Positions 1 to 11,777 of a stretch of DNA of 64,000 nucleotides are shown piece after piece. Numbering within the stretch: position 1 is the first letter of the stretch; each line of letters starts with the position of its first letter. The DNA lies in assembly GCA_916610825.1 (NCBI GenBank), contig OU744446.1:2368501-2432500 (forward strand). Direction: 5' to 3'. The notes under the pieces were generated by a model, which was not told the origin of the DNA, searched no databases, and worked only from the letters and a program-made list of their open reading frames with translations. Source of the DNA: Haliclystus octoradiatus (lineage: Eukaryota > Cnidaria > Staurozoa > Stauromedusae > Haliclystidae). A program made the translations under genes and the position numbers.

Positions 1-699
1 GGACAGGGTAAGATGTTTGAAGAATTAACATACAATAAGGTGTAACCTAACTCATCTTTTAATGGTTAGATTCCAATATCAAAAGTTTTTGATTCAAAAC
101 ACGATTAGACAAATAGCCTGACATTAAAAAGTAAGTTAGGAATTCTCAATCAACTAGGCCCAATAATGACAGTTCGCCTAATGAGTCACTGTTTATATTA
201 TAATGTGATATATTTTGTCAACTAAAGTTGACATTGAAGGGTGAATAAAGGAAAGTTCTTGGCCTCCACTTACATTATAGACTTGTAGGTTGTAACTTGT
301 AAGTGTAAGGTTGTAGCCTAAGCCTATAAATATTGTAGACTACTGTAGTGCATGATTAACTAACATGTATCTGTATGCCTCTTGCCTAGTGTGTTCATGT
401 TCAATTCTCCAACACAGGCCGGTGTCTGTAACTTGTCTACAGATGTGCTGCGCCAGATTGGAAAGTTTGCTGTTTGCGGGTAACATATTGGCCGCGGCTG
501 AAATTCCAGCTGCGCATTCCATAATTGTATCCGTATTTTGAAAGAAAGTGAAATATTTTCCATGAAAATTTAGAAGTTATATCTAAAATGTGCCTACATA
601 TATCATCCACCTGCGCAAAATTACACCAGAATTTGGCTTTCAGCCTCACATTTTCCGAGAAAAAATACGATCTTGGTCGCGCACAATGCATTCTTTCCA

Positions 700-1406
700 A
701 TCTGGGTGCTGCGTGCGTTTACAGGAAGTAATTCATAATCTATCATCTTTTTGACTACGACCTTCGCTTACGAACTTTAGCGTCTCGATGTTATGAAAAA
801 AGTTCTTGCTTGGCTAAACTTGGCAGATTGTTGGGGATTTAATACTCAGGGCTTAATATAATATTTGATAAATATACTAATATTTTGATTATTAAACATT
901 CATCATTTGACCGCTAAATAATGATATTAATGACAACTATAACGTTTTATGACATTACTGTGTTATATACAGTATTAAACATATATACCAGTTTCAAATT
1001 AAAAATTTTAAACTTATTTTTGCTGTATTTTTACTAATTTCAAGGCAATGTATGTGTCACATTGATGATATTGATACAGACTTGGATAAACATTTCAGGA
1101 CTTTCTAACCCCTGCAAATAATTGTGTTTTCGTGTGATGGATTTCCTGCCAAATCAAGTTCAACAATTTATGGAAAATTCTTAGCTATACGGCTCTACTT
1201 TTTAATCTGTTGATAAATTATTCAAGTCTGGAACTTGGTCTCGAATAAAGTTCTCGTCAATTGAGACATGACAGCAACTGCCAAATTTAGCCAAGCCAGA
1301 ACTTTTTCATAACATCGAGACGCTAAAATTTGTAAGCGAAGGTCGTAGTCAAAAAGGTTACAGATTATGGCGTATTTTCTGTAAACGCACGCAAGTTACA
1401 GACATC
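700..1406. mobile_element. Nested foldback element
   Basis: About 130 bases at 703-835 recur inverted at about 1272-1406 (shared blocks include cttcgcttacgaa / ttgtaagcgaag and tctcgatgttatgaaaaa / ttcataacatcgaga). It lies inside the larger TIR element and has no coding capacity. Confidence 0.7.
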
Positions 1407-2454
1407 GAATATAGGCTATACAATAAATTTGGAAAAACAAATTTTGCCTAAATATTAACATTATTCTATGTGACAGATAAAGAGCAATTTGCCTATTTGG
1501 CAAAATTGAGCAATTTTTACGTAATGTAGCATCTGAAGCAGCACCATGGTTTATTAAGGGATTACATCACTCTTGTGAGTGGGTTATCGGAATTTAGATC
1601 CACGAGTTCACTAACAACAAACGCGAAATCCATATCGTACACGAGGCCGCCGATAATTATTCAAAATAAGTCCAAAATACCAAAATATGACATTTTCATA
1701 CAATGCAAATGGATGTCAAATCATTATTTCGAAATAATATTTTAATTTGCTGAGAATCCTTAGAAAATCAATAATAGGAAGAATTTAAACCATAAGGACT
1801 AGGTTGTCAATGTAAATCCGACCGTACAGGCATAATGTGAACTACTGATTGCCTGAGCGTTGTGACCATCGGAAATGCGACCTCAGGAAAGCGACCACCT
1901 ATAATCAATATCAGCGAGACAACAATATTGGATCAATGTGTTACTTCTACATTTACTGGTAAGCCATACATACACCAGATGAAATATCAAGTAACTATTC
2001 CTAATAAGGCGCCAGGTATATCTGACTATACATATCGACACTTCTATAGATTACCTGAGCAAAGTGGCCGTCTGAGATAAACATTTAATTATCAACTAGG
2101 TATCCGTAACCAAATGATAACAAAGCAACCATTATGAGATAGCTGTATAACATATCTAGGGTTTAAGTATCCTATACACCAGACTTCAAAAGTAAAGGGA
2201 CATCTATTTTAATCAGTGTTGTTTAATAAGAAGACTTAGAGGTAGTAGCCTCTACTGAGTCTACTCCATGGAACTGAGAGTTGCAGTAGGCCTACACAGG
2301 CAAGAGAAACTTCTTACAAAAAAGTGTACCATATTCCCAAATAGCGAAAGGTCAATCAGTTGCTAGTTTGAGTTGCGTGATTGGATTTAATTGTTCGTGC
2401 TAACTTAGTACCTCGTAAGGAGACAGTTACAGCTTGACAAAGATATCAAGTCCG

Positions 2455-2640
2455 ATAACCTGCTATAAAGGTTAATGGTTATCACTATAAAGCAGCCACC
2501 TGTCCACAGTGGTCATTCTTGGTTTGTCTAAATAGTATTTTCTATTGAAACGACCCTGCTTATAAAGGCCACCTGCATAAAGCTTTGTCAATTTATCTAC
2601 CTATCATAGATGGCTGTCATATACAGGTTTCACTGTGTAG
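2455..2640 (-). repeat. ~180-bp GTTATAAC-type MITE, inverted copy
   Basis: Matches in reverse the family best seen at 48577-48755 (blocks such as gccacctgtc, agtggtcattctt, tagtattttctattgaa, atacaggtttcactgt). Diverged. Confidence 0.55.
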
Positions 2641-3794
2641 TCAAACATTCCTGAGATAGTATTTAGTTCTTAGTTCATTTTGAAATTTATCGAGTTTCGT
2701 CAATTTACGAGAGTTGTAGTAAACAGAAGTAAATGAGAATTCCCAGTGTACTTACTTGCCTTTAGAATTATGAATTGCTAGAATTTATCGGTATAGCTGG
2801 AACAAAGTGAGAAACTGTAAAGTAAAACTCAGAATGAAATCATGATACACTTTATCATTCAAGTTTCAACTAAATATATCTTTAGATTGGATGCAGATTA
2901 CAGACTGTTAGTTCCCGTCGTCAATATGTAGAAACTCCTATCGGATGCACACCTTTACTCATGACTGTTTCTGATAAATCTGATCTGATTAAATTTGTGA
3001 AAGAGTAGGGCTATAAAATTAAAAACCTTCCTTCTTTCGCCTTTTTTAAATCCAGAATAATTATACAGTGCATGTAATCATATTTAGGAAAGGTATATTT
3101 CTTCTTCTACAAATTAGAAAAAACCTGTGCTACTGTAAAAACTTAATGCTCTGAATAAATGATGATTATTGACGATGATGATTCTACAAATTTGATGTTA
3201 TTATAAATTAAATACCTACACAGAATGTGATTGGCTGAATCCGATGCGAATATCATTATCCGATTCATGTTTGCTGAATCCTATCCAGTGATCATGAACT
3301 CAGAATAAATGTACTAGGCTCGATCTGTGCTCAATTTTGGATTCGGACTATGAAATTATTTAGCGATGATAATGAAAAGAAGAAATTGAAAGCATAACCT
3401 GTCAAAGATATTGTGATATTCTGTTTCTACACATCTAAATACTGCCATCACCGACTCTCAATAACTGAACTATTGTGTACAAGGAAATAATTTAGCTACT
3501 GTACTTAATTAAATATGTAAATCATATCTAAATGTGTAAGTATCTTATCTTATCTTTGATTAGAATTTTGATATTTGTGTTACTTATGGAGAATGCTGTA
3601 GCCCCATTAGTGTGTTTGTATATAGGGTTAACAACGTAATCATTAATTAAATATTATATTGGTTGACACGTTTTCCCCATGCAAGACTACCAATTGAGGA
3701 TAATGAATAGGCATGACGGCTCTACAACATGCATCGCATGTAATTGATTGTATTCTAGTTTGTCAAAGATCCCCTTTACTCTAATCCGTATTTA

Positions 3795-3970
3795 GGTTAT
3801 ATGAAAAGGAGCAATCGTCCAATCGTCTCTTCTCGAATTGAGAAAATATAACATTGATCAACTATACTAAAATTCTACAAATGTCAGGATAAGAACTTAA
3901 CACAGTCACACACACAAAATATATTATATGATGATTGTCCAAAGTCTTTGAGGATCTTGCTAAATCACTT
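3795..3970. repeat. Diverged duplicate of the sequence just outside the right TIR
   Basis: This interior stretch resembles 4985-5190 outside the element: both contain aaaaggagc, cgtctctt, aggataagaactt and acaaaatatattatatga in the same order. It is either an independent dispersed repeat or a trace of a rearrangement around the transposon end. Confidence 0.55.
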
Positions 3971-4984
3971 GTGGCGTTGTTATTTACATTTCTGCTAAAA
4001 TTCAAAGCTCGTAATTTTATGCATTGTTTATTATTCTATGCTTCATCTTGACTCTTTGTCTCGCTTTAGTAGTTTCTCCCTTGCCTCCCGCAACTTAAAT
4101 TTTCCCTAAATGCACCAAATTGTTGACCATCAATCTTTAAGTTGAATTCTTCAATCAATGTCAATAAGTAAGGTCAATTAGTTCATGTTACAAGAATAAA
4201 ATTTACAAAAGCATAATGTAGGCTACTACTGTATAGAGATAGATATCCAACCAACCAAGCATCTATGTCAGGGCTCATCAACGGATATACACAAAAATTA
4301 GACATCTACCTGGAAAATGTTAATATAGAGGGTCATACTTAGAACAATGACTTCTGGTGGTCTGATATTACTGCGTGGAGTTGAGGGCCGTTATGGAATG
4401 GGGTTAATATTACTGCTCCCTCGTTTTTCTGTTTGAAACTATCATGCTACTATTCTATCATAAAACCACGGTGGACCATAAATCAGAAATTCGCAGTTAC
4501 CACGTTCGCAATAGCTGTTAAACATGTTGAGCTATAATATGGTGGAACACTTTATCAGAAGACATTTGATTTGATTTAGCTCTTTAACAGTCTACACACA
4601 CTAGGCAGCCAGATTAGGCACATTGATCTGTATGGCTCTACAGGTTAGTTAATCATGCACTACACTATTTATACACTTAGTACAAAGCTATATGTAAGTG
4701 GAGGCCAGGAAATTTATTTTATTCACCTTTCAATGTTAACTCAAGTTGACAAAATATATCACATTATAATATAGACAGTGACTCACTAGGCGAGCTATCA
4801 TTATTGGGCCTAGTTGATTGAGAATTCCTCAGAACTTACTTTTTAATGTCAGGCTATTTGTCTAATCGTGTTTTGAATCAAAACCTTGTGATATTGAAAT
4901 CTAACCATTAAAAGCTGAGTTAGGTTACACCTTATTGTATGTTAATTCTTCAAACATCTTCTCTTACCCTGTCCGAATTTCAGG

Positions 4985-5190
4985 CTACATAAAAAGGAGC
5001 CAACGTCTCTTGATAATGATTAAGTTAGTCTACATTTTCAGCTCATTATTGGGCTATAGATCTATATATCAACAGCGTTGACGAGCAAAGAAAACATCAA
5101 TTATACTGGAATTCTACGATGAGCAGGATAAGAACTTCATTTCTACACAAAATATATTATATGACGATTGTCGATTGTCTTTATGTTGAA
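4985..5190. repeat. Partner copy of the 3795-3970 repeat
   Basis: Starts about 10 bases beyond the right TIR end and shares ordered blocks with 3795-3970, including the AT-rich acaaaatatattatatga motif. It forms the distal 5' flank of FXN. Confidence 0.5.
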
Positions 5191-5214
5191 TCTTCAATCT
5201 CATCAATTTCCGAC

Positions 5215-5360
5215 AAGACCGCCATTTTTTCTGGCCATAAGAAATCTCAAAGTCAAGTCAAAATTTGAAATTCAAATCAAAACGAAGTAAAGTGCGAGAT
5301 GTTTTCAGATGTGGCCAAAATTATCAGACGGGACAGGGTTCTACTGCGCATGACGCCCTG
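5215..5360 (+). promoter_or_regulatory. Candidate FXN promoter with YY1-like and NRF1-like sites
   Basis: About 300-420 bases upstream of the frataxin ATG there is ccgccattttt (5219-5229), matching a YY1 core, and ctgcgcatgacgc (5344-5356), an NRF1-type half palindrome. Both motifs are common in promoters of nuclear genes for mitochondrial proteins. No TATA box stands out. The promoter role is inferred from position and motif only. Confidence 0.3.
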
Positions 5361-5639
5361 CAGCCTGTTGAATATTCTGCTTACCTAGTCGAATAGACTA
5401 GAGTGAATGCTTATATTCGTGATATGCATTTATTTCGATTAAAACGATGTCGAAAAGTAGAATTACGAGGCTACTGCGACAGAACAGCCAAACTGCAGAA
5501 AACATCAATTCAACTGAGATGGAATCATCAATCATCATGAATATTAGAATATGATCGATTTGTTTTATCATGTTAGATAAAGATGTTTTCATTTGAAATT
5601 ATTGATATTTAATGGAATTCTAACCTTGAATTTATATTT

Positions 5640-5819
5640 ATGAAAAGCATGAATCATATTACAGCTATTACTAGAATTTTTTTAAGAAAAGGTGTCTGCA
5701 GATCATGTGTTAAACGGTTTGAATGTTCATGTGCTGTTTCAAGACAGCGTCATCTTTCATCATCATCAGCTGCTTTTACATCGGAGTACACCCCATTGAA
5801 TGGTTTGAGTAATTCAAGG
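5640..5819 (+). CDS. FXN: FXN exon 1: mitochondrial presequence
   Basis: The 60 codons from the ATG at 5640 are rich in Arg, Ser and Cys with no acidic residue in the first 20, as in mitochondrial targeting peptides. A second in-frame ATG lies three codons in. It ends at a gtatgt donor at phase 0, the phase of human FXN intron 1. There is no family-specific motif here, so the assignment rests on position, phase and composition. Confidence 0.6.
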
Positions 5820-8800
5820 GTATGTTGTTTCATTGATTATGAGATGAAAAGTATTATACGCTCAAATAATTTGTATCTGTTAAGTGTATAGTATAGTGTT
5901 CTATACAATGTATAGTAGGCTATCTTTGTATTTGTATAGTGTTACTAAATTTCAATCTGTCTGCAAGCCTGCAAGTTGCAACTTCTGCAATGCAATGCTG
6001 GTCAAAATTAGCGTGTGACCCCAACAGGAAATTATATACGAAGACAGATAATTACGATTAATCAATTATGCAGTTTCTACATGGACTACATGAGATGACA
6101 AATAAAATTGCCTTATTTTTTACTAAAATTATATTCAGTAATTTAGGGATAATTTAGAAAGATCATGTATGCTATCTGTTACCCTCTACAATCATTTTCT
6201 GTCACATGCGGACGTAATAGAAAGCGGAATTGTAATTGGCATTTTGACTGTTTTCCGGTTGGCGCATCAATTGGGTCACACGCTTATTATGAAGGTAATC
6301 TCAAGAGCTTCCATTCGGTATATATATTTCGTAGTTGTATCATTTTATAATAAATAATAAGAACTAATAATAATTATTATTATTTTGATTAAGGTTACCT
6401 TAGGGAGCCCGAATACCCAAAGTTTTGCACCATGCCGAATTTCACACACCATCTGTGTGCCAAAGCATTTTTTATTTAATTGAGTTTGACTGCAGTAGAC
6501 CTAGATAGGAAACCTGTTTAGACTCTTTTCTCTGCGCAGAATATCTAACGGCGTAACATGCATATTTTCCAGACAAGCAGAGTAATGGCAGAGGCAGCCG
6601 CGGGAATTTTTTACGAAAATCTTATTACTATTGCCTACTATTTTTCTATAAAATGTTGTTTTTACACCCACGGTTAGAAAATTCCGTAGTGCCCCCCGAG
6701 ATGTAATTAAAAAGCGTCATTTTTCTGCAAACTGGGGCTTAGTATCATACCAGAAGGTAAAGAAGGGAAACTGCACTCCTGAGATGAAATTTTTTTCTCA
6801 AAGCAGCCCTACTGAGAAAATTTACAGTATAGCTACAGTGACCGTAGTTTTAGCTACTTTCTTTCTAAAAGTCTTGTTTTTATGACATCCTCTTGTGTCA
6901 TGATCTGTGAAACACCAATAAAAGTAATTGAAAATATATTTGCAATAAATTGCTTTGTATATTTTGTTTTGTAATTGAAGACAATGATATCTACCAATTT
7001 GAAAAGTTATTTCAGATTATTATTCTGTCAATTAAGTAACAATGATTTAAAAAAGAAAACTCAATTCTCAGAGGACTGAAGGCACTTTCCAAGCCATTTG
7101 TGTTTTCTCTCAAAACTAAGAAAGATATTACAGCGAAGCATGTATATTTAACAGTCAGCTATGAAAGTAGATATTTAAATTGATGACTATGTGCAGATGG
7201 CCTATATATATACAAGCAGGATTGATTCAATAGACCAACTTAGGCCTACTATTTTGGACAGTACATGCGGCTTTGCCTGTATATATGTGATTGTTATAAC
7301 ATCGGCTGTGAGAACACTATCATTCAATGCGGCACTTATGATTTTATTATACCTTTCTGGTGTTCTCACTACACCTCTCTATGTGTAATTATCAGGCTGT
7401 AATTCATAGCTCCCTATTCTTCATTAAAGGGTTGCCACACACTCTGCCGTGTTTGTATTCATATTAACTACACGGAAATTGGCAGAAGACACAAGTGAAG
7501 TGTTGAGAGCACAAGGCGGAGGCGAGTGTGGTAGCCCTTTTCTAAAATATAATCATCACAATCAAGTTTGTTTATATTGCGGAAGGTCGTTTGAATTTTG
7601 AATTAAGGATTGAAAATTCGAATCTATTCAATGTTTTCACTTAATACCGAAATGTCTTTTGGATCGAATTCAAACTTCAACGAATCTGAAATTTCGACGG
7701 GAATTTTCGAACAAAATGTTCACCTTGAATTTCCGAACACACAGACCAACCAATCAAAATTGCAGGATTATGTTCGATTACAACGTTAGATTCTAGAATT
7801 GATAATAACTGCATAATGATAATGTGTGTTGGTATTTTGACTGTAATCACATTTTATGTTTTATGTAGGATGTCAATACAATAATAAAGTTCAACAAAGG
7901 ATTGATGCCGTGTGGCAAACTATTAACAGCACTTCCATCTCTGAATTTTACATCATGCAGATTGTCAAGGTAATAAAACAAATGATCTGTAGGGTAGTAG
8001 CCTACAGGGCTGACGAGAGAAATTTCAAGCCCTATAGACAGGGTACAATACGACAAACTATTTTCCCTTCCGGAAACCTGGATTTATATTCAACTTTACT
8101 TCAGACTCAATATTTTTGGAACGGCGAAACCAATTTCGAAGTGTTCACAAAAACGGCTCATAACCCCTAATTTCTGTAATCATAACTCATAACTCGTATC
8201 GATACAAATTGAACTTTTGTGTTTGCGGCACTTTTGCATCTAAGAAACTAGATAACAATAGAAAATGACTTGTTTTGAATTCTGAAGTTCTGAGCATCAA
8301 CTAACAAAGTTCCACAGATGAATGCTCATACTCTTACTCATACTCTCATACTTAGTAAGCTGTTACTGTTTTCTGAGTTTGAAAATGTAATATTAATATA
8401 GTATTACCATTTTCGCCATATCGACACTTAAAATTGAAAATATGAATTATTCTTCTAGGAAATTGTCTCCTAATTAACTGTTACAATTTTCTAAAATTGA
8501 AATATTGCCACTGTTAACACGACATCGCAAATAGCAATGTCACATTGTATATTTCTTTTTATAGGTAATAAGAATGGTGTTTTACGTGTTTGGTCTTCAC
8601 AACCAAATCAAATATTTCACAAAATTGATGGCTCAAATGCTTAGTCCCATATTTCCCCTGCCTGATGTACTTTCTGTTTTATGATTTGATAATATTTATT
8701 ATTTTATTTTTGTTATTTATTGTTTATTTGGATATTTATTTGATTATCCGAATTGTTTATACCATTGTGAAATTGACATTGCAAAATAAATAAAAGCTCA

Positions 8801-11446
8801 AAAGTCTGAGTTGAACAATTAGTAGGCTATAGAGGAAATATTTGATACCGGTTGAGGCTCACTGATTCCCGTGTTGGAATTTTTATTTATTTTATTTATA
8901 TTATTAAATATTATTATTTATTATTATTGTAACTATTGTTATTGTATTATTATTATTGTAACTTTCAATAATTTTAGTTCACTTTCAAGCATTGAATATG
9001 AAGAAATTGCCACTGAAACACTTGAAGCATTACAAGATTACTTTGAAAAGCTCTTTGATGACGGTTGTTTTAATGATGAGTTTGATGTGGAATATTCAGT
9101 AAGTATTTTAAGTAGCTCAATTCACTAAGCGCGGTCACTCAATCCAAATGTTAGACATAGCTTGACAAAAGCGGCAAGCTCTCAATCCGCTCCATAGAAA
9201 CACTTGCTATTTTATTTCTGATTTATTGTTATGACGTTCAAGACCTCATTTCGGTCGATTTTGGAAAGATATTAATAAATTTAGATTCCTCGATATAATT
9301 TTCTACCGTAGCATCACAAAGTTTTGATAGTGTTAAATTATATTCTTGTCTGATTTAAATGCTTTTAAAGTAAGAAGAGTTTCAACGCAAATATCGAAGC
9401 CTTCTAGTCTGCTTCAAGCTGTGATCACACATACCATGCAAGGAGAACAATAGCAGCATTTGGTGAATACTAGCTTATTATAGGTATAACATATATTATA
9501 TCATCATGTATTTAATAATTTAGTTAACCTTAGGCTGTAGTGGGACAAATGCCTTTTATTTGACAGACAAAACAACAGAGCATGCTACACATCCCATCAT
9601 TCACATTGGCCTGAAACTTACTGTATGATAATCGATAACACAATGACTCAATATCTACCGAATGAATATAGTGATGAATAACTGACATTTTTATTTGAAC
9701 ATGACCAAAGTGTTTTGGCCAATCAATTTTATACATGAATGCGAACCAATTATTTTTTCATTTCGTTTGATTCTCTTCACCTTTTCTTGGTACATTTATT
9801 AGTTCACAGTATACGTGGTGTAATTTGTCTTTCTGATTGAACATAAGGCTGCTCAATATATTTAGTCCCTGTGAAACATTTAACGAAAACGGGCCATTTA
9901 AAGTCCATGAACTGTTCATGAACTCTTTATAAAGTGCCATCCATCTTTCGCCTAACAGGTTTCCTACACAAAGAATGCCACAAATCATGTTTCAAATTGG
10001 TTAAAAAATAAAGTTGCATACACTTGAATTCATGTATCTACAGTAGGCTATCTAGTAGCTAAGTTGTTGTTGTTTGTGTTTTTAGAGTGGAGTATTAACA
10101 ATTAAAGTCGGAGGTAGGAAAATCTAGGATCTATGTCAAATCAATCAGTATTCATATCAACTGTAGTGTAGACTAGGCTACAATTTCTTATCAACATAAC
10201 TGGAACCAAACTAACTGAAGTGAAAATGACAAGTTATCAACAGAAGTAATCATGGTAAATAATGTTTTTTCAAAATATAATAGTCATATGTCATCATTTT
10301 GGGTCACCCAAACAAAAAAGCAGTTTTGCTTAAGGGTTGACCCTGGTCATAATTTATTTAGCTTACTTTTTATAAATATATATGCTTTTTATGACCAAAT
10401 ATATATCACATAACATCACATCAATATGTATTATACCTGCCAAACATATACAGTATTTCTTGCATTAATTAGATTTGAAAATTCCGTGTTGCCAACAACT
10501 GTACCTTGATTGTAAACACTTCCTGATTGCTATTAGCTATTAAATGTTATTTTTGGTTGCTGTTCTCAAATTTTGATTTGATTTTAATTTAGGCAATCAT
10601 GGAACATATGTTATAAATAAACAGACACCAAATAAACAAATATGGCTATCATCGCCAACAAGGTAAACAAATAGCCACTTGTTTGTCAAATGAGTTTTCA
10701 ACCACTGTAGTGTCCTGATTGTTGTGGAATTCATCATTTCCCTGTGGAAACAGTCCATCAATGCTAAATTACCCAATTTTTATGAATTGTTTGTTAAAAG
10801 GTTCATCAAAAACAGGCCGCATTTAACGTTCATGAACTATTCTTGAAATAGTATCATTGACGGTTCATGTACTGTTTAAAATAGCCTGAAATATGATGCA
10901 AATCCAACCTCTATGTAGAATTATCCAGACAGTTTTCAACTTTGCAATGCTCATTAACAAATTACCAGGATTGCATTCTAGGATACGGCTCCAACTCCTG
11001 CTTCTGGCTGGCAAAGCATTAACTTCAGTCTGGCTCCTATTTAGCCTGCTCAAAACTCACTGTCTAAATGTAAACTTGGTAAACAGTAGATTCAGCTAAC
11101 TCGAAGACAAAAGCTTGCTTTTGCTTATTCAGCATGGGGCGTGGAAATTGGCTATTTACCAAGTTTACATTTTGACAGTGAGTCTGCAAGCAGGCTAGCT
11201 CCTGTTGAAATATGGATAATCATTTTAGAGTCGAAGTTCGATTCTGGCTCCTGTACGCCTCTGATACATTTGATCAGGATTTTTATTTTATATTTCAGTG
11301 GTCCAAAACGATATGATTTTATTGATGGGTGTTGGTTGTACTCTCACGATGGCGAAAGAATGCACCAGTTATTATCAGATGAGTTTTCAAATATTATTCA
11401 ATCAAAACTTGATTTCAGCAGTTTACCTTACTCTTCTTCGACGTAG
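5640..11446 (+). CDS. FXN: Frataxin gene (six exons joined)
   Basis: Frataxin is the mitochondrial matrix protein that works with the NFS1-ISCU complex in iron-sulfur cluster assembly. The model joins 5640-5819, 7869-7969, 8978-9098, 10086-10113, 10593-10662 and 11299-11446: 648 nt, 215 residues plus stop (human 210). Every junction is GT-AG and in frame. Residues 1-60 look like a mitochondrial presequence (basic, Ser-rich). An acidic helix with YEEIATETLEALQDYFEKL follows, then the strand SGVLTIKVGG, then the hallmark TYVINKQTPNKQIWLSSP and SGPKRYDF, and a C-terminal helix. Human frataxin has W where this has F after KRYD. Phases (0, 2, 0, then 2) match my memory of human FXN introns, with one extra intron at phase 1. 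Exon 2 is the weak part. Transcript ends are not seen; the P450 gene is convergent 331 bases downstream. Confidence 0.9.
7425..7548. repeat. Foldback element, aaagggtt-ccacac type
   Basis: Ends aaagggttgccacac and gtgtggtagcccttt are inverted, with gtgtttgtattcatatt next to the left end. It is related to the palindromes at 42700-42885 and 54315-54500. It lies in FXN intron 1. Confidence 0.5.
7869..7969 (+). CDS. FXN: FXN exon 2 (candidate)
   Basis: A pyrimidine-rich tract and tag acceptor precede 7869, and a gtaata donor follows 7969. The 101 nt are open in the required frame and run from phase 0 to phase 2, exactly what exons 1 and 3 need; human exon 2 is 98 nt. The encoded stretch is weakly conserved in frataxins and shows no diagnostic motif, so another small exon in this intron is possible. 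Confidence 0.35.
8978..9098 (+). CDS. FXN: FXN exon 3: acidic helix
   Basis: Follows an attttag acceptor and ends at a gtaagt donor. It encodes the N-terminal helix with YEEIATETLEALQDYFEKL, aligned with the acidic iron-binding helix of frataxins. It is 121 nt, phase 2 to phase 0, the length I recall for human exon 3. An ORF beginning further upstream at 8871 only reads through the AT-rich intron. Confidence 0.92.
10086..10113 (+). CDS. FXN: FXN exon 4a: micro-exon
   Basis: A 28-nt exon encoding SGVLTIKVG plus one base, between a tttttag acceptor and a gtagga donor. It matches the first part of human exon 4 (SGVLTVKLGG). Together with the next exon it is 98 nt, the size I recall for human exon 4, so an intron splits that exon here. 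Confidence 0.9.
10593..10662 (+). CDS. FXN: FXN exon 4b: frataxin signature
   Basis: Encodes GTYVINKQTPNKQIWLSSP, the most conserved frataxin segment, which includes the Asn, Gln and Trp surface involved in binding the cluster-assembly complex. Acceptor ttaatttag, donor gtaaac, phase 1 to phase 2. Confidence 0.95.
10795..10880. repeat. Degenerate GTTCATGAAC element in FXN intron
   Basis: Contains gttcatgaactatt and gcatttaacgttcatg blocks of the family best seen at 52622-52769. Both ends are eroded. Another fragment lies at about 9888-9945. Confidence 0.5.
11041..11200. repeat. Foldback element, agcctgct type
   Basis: ttagcctgct...ctcactgtc..aatgtaaacttggt is answered by accaagtttacatt..gacagtgagt...agcaggctag. 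Arms of about 45 bases, in the last FXN intron 99 bases before the final exon. A sister copy is at 16636-16758. Confidence 0.7.
11299..11446 (+). CDS. FXN: FXN exon 5: C-terminal exon
   Basis: Starts after tatttcag and reads SGPKRYDF...W.YSHDG...LL..E...I...LD.SSLPYS to a TAG at 11444-11446. This is the frataxin C-terminal strand and helix, ending close to the human length. No AATAAA is obvious in the next 150 bases. Confidence 0.95.
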
Positions 11447-11777
11447 CAGGACATAGATATTTTTACATCAATCCCAAATCAACAGCTTATTTCAATAGTC
11501 TGTTCAAAAGCTTGTTTCCGTTTATAGTGGATAAATCACAAAGCCACACAATTATTAAAATACTCAACATTTAAACTGACAGTTACATTATAGATTTAAA
11601 TCAAATACACAATTATTTAAACAATAATTAATATGGCAACAGTAAATCTTAAACGGAGCGCGACACTGTAATAAAAATTAATACGCTAAAGTAAAAACAA
11701 CGCTCAAATTAAATTGGATTAAAATATTTAAAGATTTTATGGATTTTTAATATTTTACTATTTCTTGAATCAGATAA
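11447..11777. other. Convergent intergenic gap between FXN and the P450
   Basis: 331 bases between two convergent stop codons. It is AT-rich and must hold both 3' UTRs unless the transcripts overlap. No clear polyadenylation signal was identified on either strand. Confidence 0.6.

Larger units (their letters stand above)
1..4974. mobile_element. Large TIR-flanked non-autonomous DNA transposon
   Basis: The first ~395 bases (starting ggacagggtaag) reappear as a reverse complement at about 4595-4974 (ending cttaccctgtcc) with scattered substitutions and small indels, giving long terminal inverted repeats. The interior has no ORF longer than about 90 codons and nothing resembling a transposase, so it is non-autonomous or decayed. 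It holds a nested foldback (700-1406) and a copy of a ~180-bp MITE (2455-2640). The left end coincides with the window edge, so it may extend further left. The superfamily is not recognisable. Confidence 0.75.

Noticed and set aside
437-700. 87-codon minus-strand ORF in the left part of the TIR element
   Set aside because: No recognisable transposase or DNA-binding motif, and it is not matched in the opposite end of the element.
1862-2080. 72-codon ORF inside the TIR element
   Set aside because: No motif, no conserved neighbours, and it overlaps non-coding transposon sequence; it looks like chance.
8871-8977. N-terminal part of the 85-codon ORF ending at 9128
   Set aside because: The first ~35 residues read AT-rich intron before a good acceptor; only 8978-9098 is frataxin coding.
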